Of a stretch of 64,000 bases of DNA, positions 16,091 through 24,080 are shown piece after piece (within the stretch, counting starts at the first letter, position 1; every line of letters begins with the position of its first letter). This DNA is from Albimonas donghaensis. GTDB lineage: Bacteria; Pseudomonadota; Alphaproteobacteria; Rhodobacterales; Rhodobacteraceae. The translations under genes were made by a program, and so were the position numbers. The DNA lies in assembly GCF_900106695.1 (NCBI RefSeq), contig NZ_FNMZ01000001.1, positions 124,001 to 188,000 of the forward strand. The letters are read 5' to 3'. The notes below the pieces were generated by a model. It was not told the origin of the DNA and made no database searches. It worked only from the letters and a program-made list of their open reading frames with translations.

Positions 16091-17353
16091 TCAGCTCACC
16101 TTCTTCTGCACCCGGGTGACCTTGCCCGCGATGATGGACAGGATCGCCGCGCCGAAGCTCATCAGCGCGCCCATCTTGGCGGCGTCCTGCACCGGCCCCG
16201 GATCGAAGGCCACGGCCGCCACGAACAGCGCCACCGTGAAGCCGATCGCGGCCACGCAGCCGACCACGAACAGGTCGACCATGCGCATCCCCTCCGGCAG
16301 GCCCAGTTTCAGCCCCTTGGCCGCGAACACGCCCATCAGCGTGATGCCCAGCGGCTTGCCGATCAGCAGCCCCGCCAGCACCAGCCATGTGGCGTTGCCC
16401 ATCGACGTGAACTCCACCCCGGCATTGGCGAGGCCGAACAGGAACAGCACCACCTCGACCGGGGCTTTCAGGCCGTGCTCGATCTGGTTGAGCAGGTCGT
16501 GAAGATGGGTCTCGGCCTCGGCGAAGATGCCGAAGCTGACATCCGCATGGGGGATGGTCAGCACCATCGGCAGCAGGCCGAGCGCCGGGTGGATGCCGGA
16601 TTCCTGGAACCCGTACCAGCACACGCAGCCGCCGATCAGGTACGGCCAGAAGGACAGTTTCCTGCGCACCCAGGTCGAGTTCGGGCGATGCTGCTTGCCC
16701 CGGTCCATGCGGCGCGGCAGCCAGTTGGCCAGCAGGTAGGTGGCGCCTGCGGCGGCCAGCGACAGCAGCAGCCAGACCGGCTGAAGCTCGCCCGAGGGAT
16801 AGAAGATCGCCAGGATCACCAGCCCGGCCGCGTCGTCGGCGATGGCCAGCAGCAGCAGGAAGCGCACCGCCGGATGCCCTGCGCCGAACACCATCCGCCC
16901 CACCAGGTAGGAGAAGGCGATGTCGGTGGCCGTAGGCACCGCCCAGCCGTGGAAGGTGGCGTTCCAGGTCTCCGAGCCCAGCGCGATGGCGAGCCCCAGA
17001 TAGACCGCGATCGGCCCCACCATGCCGCCGACGGTGGCGATCAGCGGGGTCATCGCCTTGCGGCCCCGCAGCGAGCCGTTCTCCAGCGCCACGGCCTCCC
17101 ACACTTCCTTGCCGGCGATGGCGAAGAACAGCGCCATCAGCACGTCGTTGATCAGGTAGTGCAGGGTGAGCGTGCGATGGGCATGGCCCTCGGCGGCCAC
17201 GTGCAGATGGCCGATGAAGAAGTTGTCGATGATCGGATATTCGACGAAGTGGTGATAGCTTTCGGGCGATATGTTGGCCCAGCCCAGCGCAAGCAGCGCG
17301 CCGCCGATCAGCAGCAGCGAATACTCGGAAACGAAGGACCACGTTCGATACAT
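16091..17353 (-). CDS. nhaA: Na+/H+ antiporter
   Basis: A 420-residue inner-membrane antiporter with about 12 hydrophobic segments. It exchanges external protons for internal sodium, controlling pH and salt. The essential aspartates are visible in VPTATDIAFSYL (D144) and LAIADDAAGL (D173/D174), matching D133, D163 and D164 of the E. coli protein. The chosen ATG gives the N-terminus MYRTWSFVSEYS and is preceded by GGGAGAG. The much longer open frame upstream is GC-rich intergenic sequence without family similarity. The protein is somewhat longer than the usual 390 or so residues, with a loop around residues 200-235 accounting for much of this. It is monocistronic. Confidence 0.93.
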   Translation of the reverse strand: MYRTWSFVSEYSLLLIGGALLALGWANISPESYHHFVEYPIIDNFFIGHLHVAAEGHAHRTLTLHYLINDVLMALFFAIAGKEVWEAVALENGSLRGRKAMTPLIATVGGMVGPIAVYLGLAIALGSETWNATFHGWAVPTATDIAFSYLVGRMVFGAGHPAVRFLLLLAIADDAAGLVILAIFYPSGELQPVWLLLSLAAAGATYLLANWLPRRMDRGKQHRPNSTWVRRKLSFWPYLIGGCVCWYGFQESGIHPALGLLPMVLTIPHADVSFGIFAEAETHLHDLLNQIEHGLKAPVEVVLFLFGLANAGVEFTSMGNATWLVLAGLLIGKPLGITLMGVFAAKGLKLGLPEGMRMVDLFVVGCVAAIGFTVALFVAAVAFDPGPVQDAAKMGALMSFGAAILSIIAGKVTRVQKKVS

Positions 17354-17878
17354 GCCCGGCTCTCCCTGTCGCGGCGTTCTTCCGGCGCGGTCGCCGCCCT
17401 TTGCGGGCGTGCGGGGCGGCCGGCCCCCCGCGCCGCGGACCCGAGCGTCGCGCGCGCGCTGAACTTGGTAGGGGATCGCGCGGGAGGGGGCAATGCCGGG
17501 CGGAAGCGTCGAGCGGATCCGTCGTGAATTCGATGCGATTCGCCGCGTTGGCGGCCAAGCCGCGATCCGCCGCCGGCGAGTGGAGGGGAGACGCGGTGAG
17601 GCGGGGCGAGACGAGGCGGGGGGGCGGCGCCGGGCGCGAAAACCGGCCGGAGGCGAGCGCGTCGGCTGCGGCGCAGGCGCCGCGTCGAGGGCGCGGCGGC
17701 GGCGCCCGCCCGCCCGCGGCGCGCGGAGAGGTTGGCGCCTGTGGGCGCGGTCTCCCTGCACCCGCGCGGCGCGACATGGGCGGAGCGCGGCCTGCGCGGC
17801 GCGCGGTGTCGTGAGGCGCGCGCGTCGGGGCCTGCACGGGGCCTGCGCGGGGGCCTGCGGGGGCTCGTCGCCGAGGGC
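17354..17878. other. Gene-free gap between DUF167 gene and nhaA
   Basis: This 525-base stretch is unusually long for the window. It contains palindromic element copy E and otherwise GC-rich sequence with no supported gene. Open frames here are very rich in Arg, Ala and Gly and resemble no family I know. The nhaA promoter should lie in 17354-17560, where the sequence is least GC-biased (around 17515-17560). Confidence 0.6.
17661..17727 (+). repeat. Palindromic intergenic element, copy E
   Basis: The core GGCGCCGCGTCGAG is at 17676-17689 and the arm CGCCCGCGGCGCGCGGA at 17711-17727, with a 21-base spacer. A diverged reverse core GTCGGCTGCGGCGC begins at 17661. Confidence 0.72.
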
Positions 17879-18277
17879 TCAGGGTTTCGCGGCGCGCGCC
17901 ACCGCCTCGGCGAGCCGCGCGGCCAGCGCCTCGGGCGGACCCTCGGCCCGCAGCCGCTTGACCCGCGCCGTCGCTCCCCGCTCCACCCGCACCGCCGAGC
18001 GGGGCAGGTCCAGCAGCCCGGCCACCAGCGCCTCGACCGCCGCATTGGCGCGGCCGCCGTCCGGAGGGGCCGAGACCCGCAGCGCCAGCGCCGGCCGGCC
18101 CTCGGCGTCCCGCCCCACGCCGTCCAGCGCGTCGCGCCCGCCCCGCGGCGTCACCCGCGCCACGATGCGCAGCCCGTCGCCGTCCGCGGCCCAGGGCAGG
18201 TCGCCTGCCCGGTCGGCGTTCAGCCCATCCGGCCGCGCCTGCGCGGCGCCCGGCGCGTCGCGGCGCTTGCGGGCCAA
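17879..18277 (-). CDS. DUF167 (YggU) family protein
   Basis: A 132-residue small conserved protein of unknown function. The family core IVARVTPRGGRDALDGV followed by LRVSAPPDGGRANAAVEALVA is clear. This family is usually encoded next to yggT, and here it starts only 4 bases after the yggT stop, so the two are surely co-transcribed. The N-terminal 30 residues before the core are longer than usual and may be disordered. Confidence 0.85.
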   Translation of the reverse strand: MARKRRDAPGAAQARPDGLNADRAGDLPWAADGDGLRIVARVTPRGGRDALDGVGRDAEGRPALALRVSAPPDGGRANAAVEALVAGLLDLPRSAVRVERGATARVKRLRAEGPPEALAARLAEAVARAAKP

Positions 18278-18281
18278 GGGC

Positions 18282-18566
18282 TCAGTAGGCGGAGAGGTTG
18301 TTGGCGATCAGGATCTGCAGCGCCGCGATCCCGACCAGCACCACCAGCGGCGCCAGATCCAGCCCGCCCATCGACGGCAGCACCGAGCGGATCGGCCGGT
18401 AAAGCGGCTCGGTCAGCCGGTTCAGCGACGACCAGATCGAGTAGACGAAGCGCTGGCGCAGGTTGATGACGTCGAAGCTGATCAGCCAGCTCATCACCGC
18501 CTGAACGATGATGATCCACCAGGCGAGGTTGAGGATCATCAGGAGAATGGCGGCGATCGAGGTCAT
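18282..18566 (-). CDS. YggT family membrane protein
   Basis: A 94-residue integral membrane protein with two hydrophobic spans (about residues 4-26 and 69-89). Between them is the conserved family segment LNRLTEPLYRPIRSVLP. YggT proteins are linked to osmotic tolerance and, in plastids and cyanobacteria, to membrane or division functions; the bacterial role is not settled. It is the first gene of a two-gene operon with the DUF167 gene. Confidence 0.9.
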   Translation of the reverse strand: MTSIAAILLMILNLAWWIIIVQAVMSWLISFDVINLRQRFVYSIWSSLNRLTEPLYRPIRSVLPSMGGLDLAPLVVLVGIAALQILIANNLSAY

Positions 18567-18722
18567 CGGCGATGGTTCCGTCGTCTGGCGCGTCAGGATT
18601 GTTCAGCGCGAGAGGTAGCGGCCGCGGGGCTCGGGTTCAACCGCGGCGGGGGGCGCAAAGCGTTAATCGCGGCGGATTCGCGCGGGTCGGGGCCCGTTCG
18701 CCGCCCGCGGGACGGGTCCGAA

Positions 18723-18771
18723 GCGCCGCGGGCGCGACGGCGCGGCCGGGCGGGGACCGGGACGCGGCGCC
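18723..18771 (-). repeat. Palindromic intergenic element, copy F (diverged)
   Basis: The arm GCGCCGCGGGCG is at 18723-18734 and the partial core GACGCGGCGCC ends at 18771, with a 23-base spacer and reverse orientation. It is weaker than the other copies but has the same order and spacing. Confidence 0.5.
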
Positions 18772-18905
18772 TGCGCCCGCCGGGATGCTGGTCGCGCCGG
18801 GCGGCCAGAAGCGCGGGCGGGAGCGGCGCGGAGGCGGCTTCGGCGCGCGAGCGCGGGCCCGACGCGCGAGCGTGGGGCGGGCGCGGAGATTTGGCCCGGA
18901 GGCGC

Positions 18906-18934
18906 TTGACACCCCCCCGGCGCCCGACTATCCA
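18906..18934 (+). promoter_or_regulatory. Sigma-70-type promoter of tRNA-Ala
   Basis: TTGACA (18906-18911), a 17-base spacer and TATCCA (18929-18934). The tRNA 5' end follows 10 bases after the -10 box, so the leader would be only a few bases. Confidence 0.8.
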
Positions 18935-18944
18935 CCCGGCCAGC

Positions 18945-19020
<76 letters not shown>

Positions 19021-19154
19021 AATTCCCGCAGATGTATGTTATCGCACCCAGATCCCGGCATGTCCCGGATCGGGCGCGACATCGGGCGCGACGGGCCGCG
19101 CGCGCGTCGAGCCTGCGTCGCCGGCCGGCGGTCTGCGCGGCGCCCGTCCGCCGA

Positions 19155-19961
19155 TCAGTCCGCGCCGCGCGCCAGCCGCATCACCGCCACCCCCTCGGCG
19201 TCGAACAGCACCAGCTTGCCGGTTTCGGGCAGCGTCGCGTAGCGCGTCGTCGCGGACAGGGCGTCTAGGAACCGCGTCTCCTGGTTCATCGCCGCCGGCG
19301 GGCAGGCCATGCGCGTCACGGCCAGCGGGCCGACCGCGAAGCGCGCGCCCTCGATCCGGGCCTGGCCGCGGAAGCCGTTGCAGCCCGCCCGGCCCGAGAC
19401 CCCGCCGTCCGCCGCGATGTCGAGCGTGGAGGGCGGACCGTCGATCACCCCTGCGCCCCGGATGTCCTCCGCCACCCAGGCGCCGACCAGCGCGGCGGGA
19501 TCGGTCTCGGGCGCGGGGGCGGCGCGGCTCACCTCGATCGACGTCTGGTCCGGGCCCGACCCGAACACCGCGTGATGGGCGGTGGAGGTGAACAGCAGCG
19601 CCTCGCCCTCCCGGATCGTGGCGCGCAGGGCGTAGCGCCCGCGGGCCGTGATCTCCGCCGGATCGTAGCTCAGGGCGAAGGGGACGGGACTGCCGACCGC
19701 GTCCTCGATCCGGGTTTCGGCCAGGATGCGCGCGGGCGCGTCGGCGCGGGAGACGTCGAGCAGGCGCACCTCCACCACGGCGCCCGGAGGCAGGGCCATG
19801 CGTTCGCGCCAGGAGACATCGCCGCTCAAGGCGCCTGACAGGGCGCCGGCGGGGGCGTCGGGCGTCGTCGAATCGGGGGCGGCGCCGGCGCAGGCCGTCA
19901 GCGTCAGCCCGGCGACGATCAGGAGGAACTGGCGGCGGAGACAGGCGTGGGGTCGGGTCAT
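19155..19961 (-). CDS. YbaY/META-domain lipoprotein
   Basis: A 268-residue predicted lipoprotein. The hydrophobic N-terminus ends in a lipobox LTAC (Cys24), so it should be lipid-anchored after the inner membrane. Two domains follow. The first is a YbaY/YscW-like domain at about residues 50-140 (LPPGAVVEVRLLDVSRADAP, then FALSYDPAEI and YALRATI). The second is a META/HslJ domain at about residues 155-265 (LVGAWVAEDI, GRAGCNGFRG, TRMACP, ETRFLDALSAT). META proteins are envelope-stress or resistance-associated factors of unclear mechanism. The gene is monocistronic and convergent with tRNA-Ala. Confidence 0.85.
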   Translation of the reverse strand: MTRPHACLRRQFLLIVAGLTLTACAGAAPDSTTPDAPAGALSGALSGDVSWRERMALPPGAVVEVRLLDVSRADAPARILAETRIEDAVGSPVPFALSYDPAEITARGRYALRATIREGEALLFTSTAHHAVFGSGPDQTSIEVSRAAPAPETDPAALVGAWVAEDIRGAGVIDGPPSTLDIAADGGVSGRAGCNGFRGQARIEGARFAVGPLAVTRMACPPAAMNQETRFLDALSATTRYATLPETGKLVLFDAEGVAVMRLARGAD

Positions 19962-20396
19962 GAGGCTCGCTTTCGCTCGGTCTGCATCGGGGGCGCGGCC
20001 GCGCCGCTAGGGGGGGCGAGGCGGGACGGGGCCGGATCGCCTTGCGGTTTCGCCGGCATTCTAGGCGGGTTCGCGACGAAAGGGCGCCGCAAGCGGGACT
20101 GCGCCGGAGCGCTGCGCTCGCCCCCCACCGCCAACCCCCAAACCGATCCCCAAGCCGATCCGCGCGCCGGGCCGTTTCGAAGGACGATATCAGCCGCCTG
20201 ATGACGCGGAGGGCGGCGAGGGGCTCGACCCCGCCTCCGCCCCCGCGCATTCTGTCGGGGAACGGACCTGCACCGCCTCGCCGCACGGGGGGGCGGCCGC
20301 AGGTCCCTGGCCAGCCCGATCGCGACGGCTGCGCGCCGGTCCGCCGTGAAGATCGCGACGACCGGGGCGCCGACGCCGCGCAGCATGAGGAACGAC
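19962..20396. other. Divergent intergenic region, lipoprotein/thioesterase
   Basis: A 435-base gap. It contains a short 12-bp direct repeat of the CCAARCCGATCC type near 20140-20165 and no gene I can support. Promoters for both flanking genes should be here, but none is clear. Confidence 0.5.
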
Positions 20397-20888
20397 ATGA
20401 ACGACGCCACGCCGCCCAAGAGCCCGCCCGCCAACGCCGGAAACCTGCCCGACCCCAGCGCCGCCACCATCCAGCAGACGCTCGGCCTGCACCAGGTCGT
20501 GTTCCAGGAAGGCGGCCGCGCCATCGTCGAATACCGCGCGGACATGCATATGTGCCATTCGGGCGGCATCGTGCAGGGCGGGTTCGTCACCGGCTGGATC
20601 GACTCGGCCATGGCGCATGCCGCCTTCTCGCTGGGGCGCGAGGACGTGGCCCCGCTGTCGCTGGAGATGAAGACCAGCTTCTTCGCCCCCGCCCGCCCCG
20701 GCATCGTCACCGCCGAGGCCTGGATCGAGCGCGCCGGCGGCGCCACCTGCTTCGCCGAAGGCGTGCTGCGCGATGCGCAGGGGGCGGTGCTGGCCAAGGC
20801 GAGCTCCACCATCCGGCTGGCGTCGCTCAAGCGCGCGCAGGAGAAATCCCGCGAGGCGCTGGCCGCCGCCGCCGCCGCTGCGGGCTGA
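20397..20888 (+). CDS. PaaI-family hotdog thioesterase
   Basis: A 163-residue hotdog-fold acyl-CoA thioesterase. The family motif HSGGIVQGGFVTGWIDSAM (H-x-G-x-x-x-G-G with a following Asp) is near residue 58, and LEMKTSFFAPARPG forms the next strand. It releases CoA from short acyl or aryl thioesters; the substrate is unknown. I chose the ATG at 20397, preceded at good distance by AGGA. An upstream in-frame ATG at 20346 would add 17 residues that do not look conserved. The C-terminus is a run of alanines. It is monocistronic and followed by a hairpin about 120 bases downstream. Confidence 0.82.
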   Translation: MNDATPPKSPPANAGNLPDPSAATIQQTLGLHQVVFQEGGRAIVEYRADMHMCHSGGIVQGGFVTGWIDSAMAHAAFSLGREDVAPLSLEMKTSFFAPARPGIVTAEAWIERAGGATCFAEGVLRDAQGAVLAKASSTIRLASLKRAQEKSREALAAAAAAAG

Positions 20889-21007
20889 TCGCGCGCCGCG
20901 GAGGCGGGGCCGGGCGGTGGGACGACCGTGGGGCGGGCGCGTCCCGCCGCGTCGCGCCGGCTCCCGGCCGGCCCCGTTGGGCGCCGGTCGAGCCCCGCTC
21001 GGGCCCG

Positions 21008-21027
21008 CCGGCCGGCTGGCCGGCCGG
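21008..21027. terminator. CCGGCCGGC inverted repeat
   Basis: Perfect 9-bp arms with a 2-base centre (21008-21016 and 21019-21027) lie between the thioesterase and acyltransferase genes. It may be a terminator or just a cruciform-prone site; there is no T-tract. Confidence 0.35.
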
Positions 21028-21067
21028 ACCCCGCCACCTCGCCGCAGGGCGCCGCGCGCCATCAAGC

Positions 21068-21094
21068 TTGCCGCAACGCTTTCTCGCGTATAAC
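21068..21094 (+). promoter_or_regulatory. Probable promoter of the acyltransferase gene
   Basis: TTGCCG (21068-21073) and TATAAC (21089-21094) with a 15-base spacer lie about 40 bases before the gene. The -10 is strong; the spacer is short. The surroundings are locally AT-richer. Confidence 0.5.
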
Positions 21095-21132
21095 TCCGCC
21101 CACGGGAGCGGGCGCCGCGAGGAGGAACCCCC

Positions 21133-22002
21133 ATGGCCGGCGCCGCCGTCCGCGAGATCAGCTATGCGCATGGCGTGCAGACCGCCGCCGGACAGGCCGT
21201 GGTCCGGGCGGTGGAGAATCTCACCGGCCGCATCGGCCTGATCCGCCGGGCGCGGGGCTATGAGGTGGAGGTCGCCGCCGGCGCCGACTTCTGGGAGGTC
21301 ATCGCCCGGCGCTACGGGCTGACGCTGGACCTCCCCGATCCGGGCCTCGCGCGCATTCCGGCCGAAGGGCCGCTGGTGCTGGTCGCCAACCACCCCTACG
21401 GCATCCTCGACGGGCTGATGATGGGCCGGGCGCTGTCTGCGCGCCGGCAGGATTTCCGCATCATCGCCCATCAGGTGTTCCGCAAGGCCGACGAGATCGA
21501 CCGTTTCATCCTTCCGATCAGCTTCGACGGCACGCGGGAGGCGCAGAAGCTCAACATCGAGACCCGGCGCGAGGCGATGGAGCATCTCGCCCGGGGCGGA
21601 GCCATCGGCATTTTTCCCGGCGGCACCGTCTCCACCGCGCGCGAGCCCTTCGGGAGGGCGATGGACCCGGCCTGGCGGACCTTCACCGCCAAGATGGTGG
21701 CGCGTTCGGAGGCGGCGGTGGTGCCGATGTTCTTCGAGGGGGCGAATTCGCGGGCCTTCCAGCTCGCCTCCCATCTCCACGCCACGTTGCGGCTGGCGCT
21801 GCTGATCGCGGAGTTTCGCCGCCGGATCGGCGACCCGGTGCGCGCGGTGATCGGCGATCCCCTGCCGGCGGAGCAGATCGACGCGCGCCGCCGCGACCCG
21901 CGGGCGCTGATGGATTATCTGCGGGCCTCGACCTACGCGCTCTCCCCCCAGCCGCTGGACGACATCGGCTACGGATACGAGTTCGAGGAGACCTGGAGCT
22001 AG
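21133..22002 (+). CDS. Lysophospholipid acyltransferase family protein
   Basis: A 289-residue protein of the PlsC-like LPLAT superfamily (hemolysin-related COG3176 type). The active-site block is VLVANHPYGILDGLMMG near residue 83, where this branch has His and Asp separated by five residues. The second block is IGIFPGGTVS near residue 158, a variant of the usual FPEGT. It should transfer a fatty acyl chain to a glycerolipid or amino-lipid acceptor at the inner membrane. A strong GAGGAGG lies just before the ATG. The stop codon lies in the first unit of a 16-bp tandem repeat. Confidence 0.85.
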   Translation: MAGAAVREISYAHGVQTAAGQAVVRAVENLTGRIGLIRRARGYEVEVAAGADFWEVIARRYGLTLDLPDPGLARIPAEGPLVLVANHPYGILDGLMMGRALSARRQDFRIIAHQVFRKADEIDRFILPISFDGTREAQKLNIETRREAMEHLARGGAIGIFPGGTVSTAREPFGRAMDPAWRTFTAKMVARSEAAVVPMFFEGANSRAFQLASHLHATLRLALLIAEFRRRIGDPVRAVIGDPLPAEQIDARRRDPRALMDYLRASTYALSPQPLDDIGYGYEFEETWS

Positions 22003-22060
22003 GCGTGGGGCGAGCCAGGCGTGGGGCGAGCCAGGCGTGCGGGGAGCCAGGCGTTCGGCC
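21997..22060 (+). repeat. Stop-codon-spanning 16-bp tandem repeat
   Basis: Four 16-bp units begin AGC(T/C)AGGCGT (21997-22012, 22013-22028, 22029-22044, 22045-22060). Units 1 and 2 differ only at the fourth base, the T of the gene's TAG stop. Later units are progressively diverged. Confidence 0.85.
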
Positions 22061-22074
22061 GCTCGCGGCGCCCG

Positions 22075-22599
22075 CGCCCATCCAGCCGCGCGGTCAGGAA
22101 GGCGCCTGAGGGGCGCTCGAACTGCCGCCAGCTCAGCCAGCCGGCGACCGAGGTCAGGGTCAGGATCAGAACGGCGAGCACCGGCCCCTCGGCGCGGCCC
22201 GTTCCCCCTTGCGCGCCAGAGCAGCGCCAGCGCCATGCCGACGGGAAATTCCTGCGCGATGGCCCCGACCCCGAAGACCAGCGCGCCGACCAGCAGCGCC
22301 CCGGTCTCCGCGGTGGTCGCCAGCCTCGGGTCGCGGATCGGGATGGCGAGCGCGAAGAGCAGGTGGAGCAGCATCTCGTATTCCAGCGTCCAGCCGACGC
22401 CGATCACCGGATAGTCCCAGCCCGAGACCTGCAAGAGAAAGCCGAGCGAGGCCAGGTCCCCCTCCACGCTCAGGCGCGAGCGCACGAAGACCTCCGGCGC
22501 CGCGAGGTGGATCGCGCCGAACAGAAGCGTCAGCGCCCGGTAAAGCGTCAGGATGCGGATCAGGCGCCGGACGATGAACCCGCTGGTCCCCCGCCTGCG
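22075..22599 (-). pseudogene. Remnant of an ExoZ-type acyltransferase 3 gene
   Basis: The minus strand encodes conserved pieces of a polysaccharide acyltransferase (ExoZ/OafA family) but not an intact gene. From 22599 one frame reads [19 protein letters not shown], then GWDYPVIGVGWTLEYEML, then EFPVGMALALLWRARGN. An in-frame stop at 22602-22600 removes the N-terminal membrane spans that should precede FIVRRL. Near 22200 the frame shifts, and the family C-terminus (VLAVLILTLTSVAGWLSWRQFERP) appears in another frame. Some 60-80 residues expected between these two blocks are missing. So the copy is 5'-truncated, internally deleted and frameshifted. It lies between the acyltransferase and argC genes. 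Confidence 0.75.
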
Positions 22600-22831
22600 T
22601 CACGCGCATCCCCCTCAAGCCGGCCCGAAGCCTCTGACACGGCGCGCAGCATCGGGCGCCCGCCCCGGCGCCGCAAGTAGGCGGGGAAAGCGGGCGCGCG
22701 CCGCCCGCGATCAGCGCGGCCCGGATGCGACACTCCCGGCCCCCCCGCGCCCGCCGCCGCGCAGAACCGTTGCGCGCGGTCAACAGGGGGGCTACGTCTC
22801 CGCCCGCATTCAATCCAGCGGAGTCGAGACA

Positions 22832-23860
22832 ATGACCAGGGCGCGCATCGCGATCATCGGGGCCAGCGGCTACACGGGCGCCGAGCTCGTCCGACTGGTC
22901 ACGTCGCATCCGCGCATGGAGATCGCCGCGCTCGCCGCCGACCGCAACGCGGGCAAGGCCATGGGCGACGTCTACCCGTCCTTCGCCCATATGGACCTGC
23001 CCAGGCTGGTCGCGACCGACGACATCGACTGGTCGGGCATCGACCTCGCCTTCTGCGGGCTGCCCCACGCCACCGCCCAGGCGGTGATCGGCGGGCTTCC
23101 GCGGGACCTGAAGGTGGTGGACCTCTCGGCCGACTTCCGGCTGCGCGACGCCGCGGTCTACGCGAAATGGTACGGGCATGAGCATCACGCCCCCGAGCTG
23201 CAGGACGAAGCCGTCTACGGCCTGCCCGAATTCTACCGCGACGCGCTGAAGACCACCCGCCTCGCCGCCGGCACCGGCTGTTTCGTGGTCACCGGGCTGA
23301 TGCCGCTGCTGCCGCTTTGCGAAGCCGGGCTGATCGACCTGGACGACATCGTCATCGACGCCAAGACCGGGATCACCGGGGCCGGCCGCTCGGCGGCGGA
23401 GTGGAAGCTGTTCTCCGAGGTCACCGAGGGGACCAAGGCCTACGGCATCGCCACCCACCGCCACACCGCCGAATTCGACCAGGAGCTGTCGAAGGCCGCG
23501 GGGCGGGAGGTGGTCGTCTCCTTCACCCCGCATCTGCTGCCGATGAACCGCGGCATCCTCGCCACGATCTACGTGAAGGGCGACCCGGAGGCCATTCAGG
23601 CCGCGCTGGCCGCGCGCTACGCGGCCGAGCCCTTCGTGCAGGTGATGCCGATGGGCGAGGCGCCGACCACCTGGTCGGTGCGCGGCTCCAACATGGTGCG
23701 CATCGGGGTCACGCCGGACCGGCGGCCGGGACGGGCGATCATCGTCTCGGTGCTCGACAACCTGGTGAAGGGGGCTTCGGGCCAGGCGGTGCAATGCGCC
23801 AACCTGATGCTCGGCTTCGAGGAGACCGAGGGGCTCATGCTCGCCCCCATGTTCCCCTGA
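22832..23860 (+). CDS. argC: N-acetyl-gamma-glutamyl-phosphate reductase
   Basis: A 342-residue enzyme of arginine synthesis that reduces N-acetylglutamyl phosphate to the semialdehyde with NADPH. It has the N-terminal Rossmann motif [15 protein letters not shown], the catalytic Cys in [10 protein letters not shown]-type sequence ([12 protein letters not shown]), and the dehydrogenase-domain patterns [19 protein letters not shown] and [11 protein letters not shown]. The ATG at 22832 is preceded by GGAG at 9 bases. The longer open frame upstream covers promoter sequence and acyltransferase remnant. A weak promoter (TTGCGC 22770-22775, TACGTC 22793-22798, 17-base spacer) is possible. In Rhodobacterales argC often lies near ccmE, as here. 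Confidence 0.95.
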   Translation: MTRARIAIIGASGYTGAELVRLVTSHPRMEIAALAADRNAGKAMGDVYPSFAHMDLPRLVATDDIDWSGIDLAFCGLPHATAQAVIGGLPRDLKVVDLSADFRLRDAAVYAKWYGHEHHAPELQDEAVYGLPEFYRDALKTTRLAAGTGCFVVTGLMPLLPLCEAGLIDLDDIVIDAKTGITGAGRSAAEWKLFSEVTEGTKAYGIATHRHTAEFDQELSKAAGREVVVSFTPHLLPMNRGILATIYVKGDPEAIQAALAARYAAEPFVQVMPMGEAPTTWSVRGSNMVRIGVTPDRRPGRAIIVSVLDNLVKGASGQAVQCANLMLGFEETEGLMLAPMFP

Positions 23861-23956
23861 TCGCTGACGAGCCGCCCATGGGGGCCTCGGCGGGGCCGCG
23901 CGCCCCTGCGGTCGCGGGTCCGGCTCGCCCCCGGCGGCGAGCGGGCTAGCTTACGT

Positions 23957-23992
23957 GGCGAAGGCGCCCGGTTCCGGCCGGGCGCCTTCGCC
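23957..23992 (+). terminator. Hairpin after argC
   Basis: Perfect 15-bp arms (23957-23971 and 23978-23992) with a 6-base loop lie 97 bases after the argC stop. The stem GGCGAAGGCGCCCGG resembles the hairpin at 48633. There is no T-tract. Confidence 0.55.
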
Positions 23993-24080
23993 GAGACCCG
24001 AGGACCCCGCGCCGGGACATCGCCGCCCGAGTTGCCGCACGCCCGCGCGGAAAAGTCCGCCTGCCAGGAGACGCCGCCCC

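Larger units (their letters stand above)
18567..18944. other. Intergenic region between yggT and tRNA-Ala
   Basis: A 378-base gap containing the yggT upstream region, a diverged palindromic element (copy F) and the tRNA promoter at its right end. No protein gene is supported. Confidence 0.6.

Noticed and set aside
23955-24080. N-terminal extension of the BrkB-type protein
   Set aside because: The extra codons run through a perfect 15-bp hairpin after argC and are Arg/Pro-rich without similarity. A ribosome-binding site supports the start at 24081.
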